A DNA stretch of 11,962 nucleotides from Streptomyces olivaceus (lineage in GTDB: Bacteria; Actinomycetota; Actinomycetes; Streptomycetales; Streptomycetaceae): assembly GCF_000721235.1 (NCBI RefSeq), contig NZ_JOFH01000075.1, positions 1 through 11,962 on the forward strand, in the 5' to 3' direction. Of this stretch, positions 1-11,962 are shown piece after piece. Numbering within the stretch: the first letter of the stretch is position 1; each line of letters starts with the position of its first letter. The translations under genes and the position numbers were made by a program. The notes under the pieces were generated by a model that was not told where the DNA came from, did not search any database, and saw nothing but the letters and a program-made list of their open reading frames with translations.

Positions 1-10208
<10,208 letters not shown>

Positions 10209-10223
10209 CCGACCCGAAGCGAC

Positions 10224-10227
10224 GGAG
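10224..10227 (+). promoter_or_regulatory. Ribosome-binding site GGAG of the second PKS gene
   Basis: GGAG lies 7 bp before ATG 10235 in the 26-bp gap after the first gene's stop. It supports ATG 10235 over ATG 10241 (13 bp away) and over GTG 10205, which overlaps the stop codon in the same frame but has no purine-rich site ahead of it. There is no room here for a promoter, so the two genes are probably co-transcribed. Confidence 0.75.
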
Positions 10228-10234
10228 CCGACGA

Positions 10235-10327
10235 ATGAACATGCCGGACGAGAAGGTCGTCGAAGCGCTGCGCGCGTCCCTGCTGGAGAACAAGCGCCTG
10301 CGCCGACGGCTGCAGCAGCAGTCCGAC
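10235..10327 (+). other. N-terminal docking coiled coil (class 1a type)
   Basis: About 31 residues precede the KS3 core. They form a charged amphipathic helix with [19 protein letters not shown], as in dimeric coiled-coil docking domains at the N-terminus of downstream PKS subunits. It is the likely partner of the C-terminal docking region ending at 10205. This part lies before the frame break and is intact. Confidence 0.85.
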
Positions 10328-11962
10328 TCGGCCTCCGAGCCGATCGCGATCGTGGGGATGGCCTGCCGCTATCCCGGCGGCGCGGTCTCCCCGGACGCGC
10401 TGTGGCGGCTGGTGGCCGAGGGCACGGACGCCATCTGGCCATGGACCCGCAGCAGCGCCTGCTCCTGGAGACGAGCTGGGAGACGTTCGAAGATGCGGGC
10501 ATCGACCCGGAGTCGCTGCGCGGCAGCCGCACCGGGGTGTTCACCGGCGTGATGTACGACGACTACGCGACCCGGCTGCGCCGCATGCCGGAAGGCATGG
10601 AGGACCAGGTCGTCACGGGCAGCGCGGGAAGCGTCGCCTCGGGACGGCTCTCCTACGTCCACGGCTTCGAGGGGCCCGCGATCTCCCTCGACACGGCGTG
10701 CTCGTCGTCGCTGGTGGCCCTGCATCTGGCGGCCCAGGCGCTGCGCAACGGCGAGTGCGACCTCGCACTGGCGGGCGGCGTCACCGTCATGGCCACCCCG
10801 GTCGCGTTCACCAGCTTCAGCCGCCAGCGCGGTCTCGCTGCCGATGCCCGCTGCAAGCCGTTCGCGGGAGCGGCCGACGGCACCATCTGGGGCGAAGGTG
10901 CCGGCCTGCTGCTCGTCGAGCGCCTGTCGGACGCCCGACGCAACGGCCACCAGATCCTTGCCGTCGTCCGCGGCTCCGCCGTCAACCAGGACGGTCAGAG
11001 CAGCCACTTGTCGGCCCCCAACGGGCCCGCCCAGCAGCGGGTAATCCAGCAGGCCCTGGCCAGCGCGGGCCTGTCACCGGCCGACGTGGACGCGGTCGAG
11101 GCCCACGGCACCGGCACCACCCTCGGCGACCCCATCGAGGCACAGGCACTGATCGCCACCTACGGCCACAACCGCCCCACCGACCAGCCACTGTGGCTCG
11201 GCTCGATCAAGTCCAACATCGGCCACACCCAAGCCGCCGCCGGCGTCGCCGGCATTATTAAAATGGTCCAGGCCATCCGCCACGGACTGCTGCCCAAGAC
11301 GCTTCACGTCGACGAGCCGACCCCGCACGTCGACTGGGACAGCGGAAACGTCCAACTCCTCACCGAAGACCGCGACTGGCCCGAACTGGACCGGCCGCGC
11401 CGCGCCGGCATCTCCTCCTTCGGCATCAGCGGCACCAACGCCCACATCATCATCGAGCAGGCACCCCAACCCGACCCAGAGCCCGTCGCGGAAGATGAGC
11501 ACTACGACGGTCCTGTCGCCTGGCTGCTCTCCGCCAAAACCGAACCCGCCCTGCGCGACCAAGCCACACACCTGCTCCACCACATCGAAACCCACCCGGA
11601 CCTGGACGGAACCACCCTCGACGACTTCCGCCCCGCACTCACCGCCCTCCAAGACGGCACCCCGGCCCCGAACCTCACCCAGGGCACCGCCACCCCCGGC
11701 AAAACCGTGTTCGTCTTCCCCGGCCAAGGCTCCCAATGGACCGGCATGGGCCTCGAACTCCTCACCACCTCACCCGTCTTCGCCCACCACATCCACGCCT
11801 GCGACCAAGCCCTCCAACCCCACACCGGCTGGTCGTTGCTGTCGGTCCTGCGCGGCGAACCCCACACCCCCGACCCCCACCGCGTCGACGTCCTCCAACC
11901 CACCCTCTTCGCCCTCATGATCGCCCTCGCCCGCACCTGGCAACACCACGGCACCACCCCCG
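10235..11962 (+). CDS. Modular type I polyketide synthase, N-terminal part, frame broken near 10435; 3' end outside the window
   Basis: Next PKS subunit: docking helix, KS3 and the start of AT3. From ATG 10235 the frame reads [20 protein letters not shown], then a normal KS start up to EGTDAI at about 10435. There it shifts and ends at TGA 10550-10552. From 10435 another frame continues without a stop to the window edge and encodes the rest of KS3 (MDPQQR onward), the KS-AT linker and the start of AT3. By alignment with KS2, about 154 bp (51 codons plus one base) are missing at the shift. Cys codon 10699-10701 and both His residues (11104-11106, 11224-11226) remain. As written the gene cannot make a working protein: it is either a real pseudogene or an assembly or sequencing error. 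The intact downstream frame and the matching docking ends make me lean to an error or a very recent deletion. Confidence 0.85.
10337..11457 (+). other. KS3: ketosynthase domain with an internal gap of about 154 bp
   Basis: Starts with [15 protein letters not shown] and ends with [12 protein letters not shown]. The active-site Cys is in DTACSSS (10699-10701); EAHGTGT and KSNIGH are present. Missing, compared with KS2, is the stretch from FPDDRGW through FFGMSPRDA, replaced by a direct joint from GTDAI to LAMDPQQR in a different frame. This removes a core part of the KS fold but none of the catalytic triad. From about 11090 codon use shifts toward A- and C-ending codons. Confidence 0.88.
11701..11962 (+). 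other. AT3: acyltransferase domain, N-terminal part, possibly methylmalonyl-type
   Basis: Opens with [17 protein letters not shown]. The segment [17 protein letters not shown] resembles the VQPALFAVMVSLA type seen in methylmalonyl-CoA enzymes and differs from the ETRYxQPALFA of AT1 and AT2. The active-site Ser and the YASH/HAFH position lie beyond the right edge, so specificity is only a lean. Confidence 0.7.

Noticed and set aside
10209..10234. Promoter or terminator between the two genes
   Set aside because: The gap is only 26 bp, is mostly ribosome-binding region and contains no hairpin or -10/-35 pattern.
11074..11736. A 220-residue minus-strand open frame rich in Gly and Val
   Set aside because: It is antisense to KS3-AT3, whose motifs are unmistakable; no ribosome site or domain supports it.

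Overview
The window lies entirely inside a modular type I polyketide synthase (PKS) locus. The very high G+C content, strong third-position G/C bias, pure plus-strand coding and class 1a-type docking ends point to an actinomycete, most likely Streptomyces or a close relative. I do not recognise the specific pathway or product.

Layout. Positions 1-10208 hold the 3' part of one giant PKS gene. It opens in the C-terminal part of a ketosynthase (KS1) and reads through about 3,401 codons to TGA at 10206-10208. Two reducing modules follow in order: [KS1]-AT1-DH1-KR1-ACP1 and KS2-AT2-DH2-KR2-ACP2, then a C-terminal docking region. After a 26-bp gap, ATG 10235, with a GGAG ribosome-binding site 7 bp upstream, starts a second PKS gene. 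It encodes a coiled-coil docking helix, KS3 and the first part of AT3, and runs off the right edge. No RNA gene, mobile element, promoter, terminator or minus-strand gene is supported.

How the parts work together. AT1 and AT2 carry malonyl-CoA signatures (HAFH). KR1 and KR2 carry the B-type LDD motif and full catalytic residues, and both modules have a DH but no ER. Under standard colinearity rules they would install two consecutive trans double bonds, a conjugated unmethylated diene. The chain would then pass through the matching docking ends to KS3, whose AT3 looks methylmalonyl-like in the short part visible.

Points of interest. (1) Eleven copies of an 18-bp, six-residue repeat are inserted in frame in the structural half of KR1. 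(2) KS3 lacks about 154 bp compared with KS2, which breaks its reading frame just after the start. As given, the second gene is a pseudogene or carries a sequencing or assembly error. (3) The KS3-AT3 linker seems to lack about 63 bp in frame. (4) DH2 has Thr in place of the conserved Gly of HxxxGxxxxP. (5) Codon style changes abruptly inside KS1 near 281 and inside KS3-AT3 from about 11090. The two ends resemble each other more than the middle, which suggests inter-module recombination or a repeat-driven misassembly. I see no wholly new kind of system: this is a PKS with unusual internal expansions and junctions.
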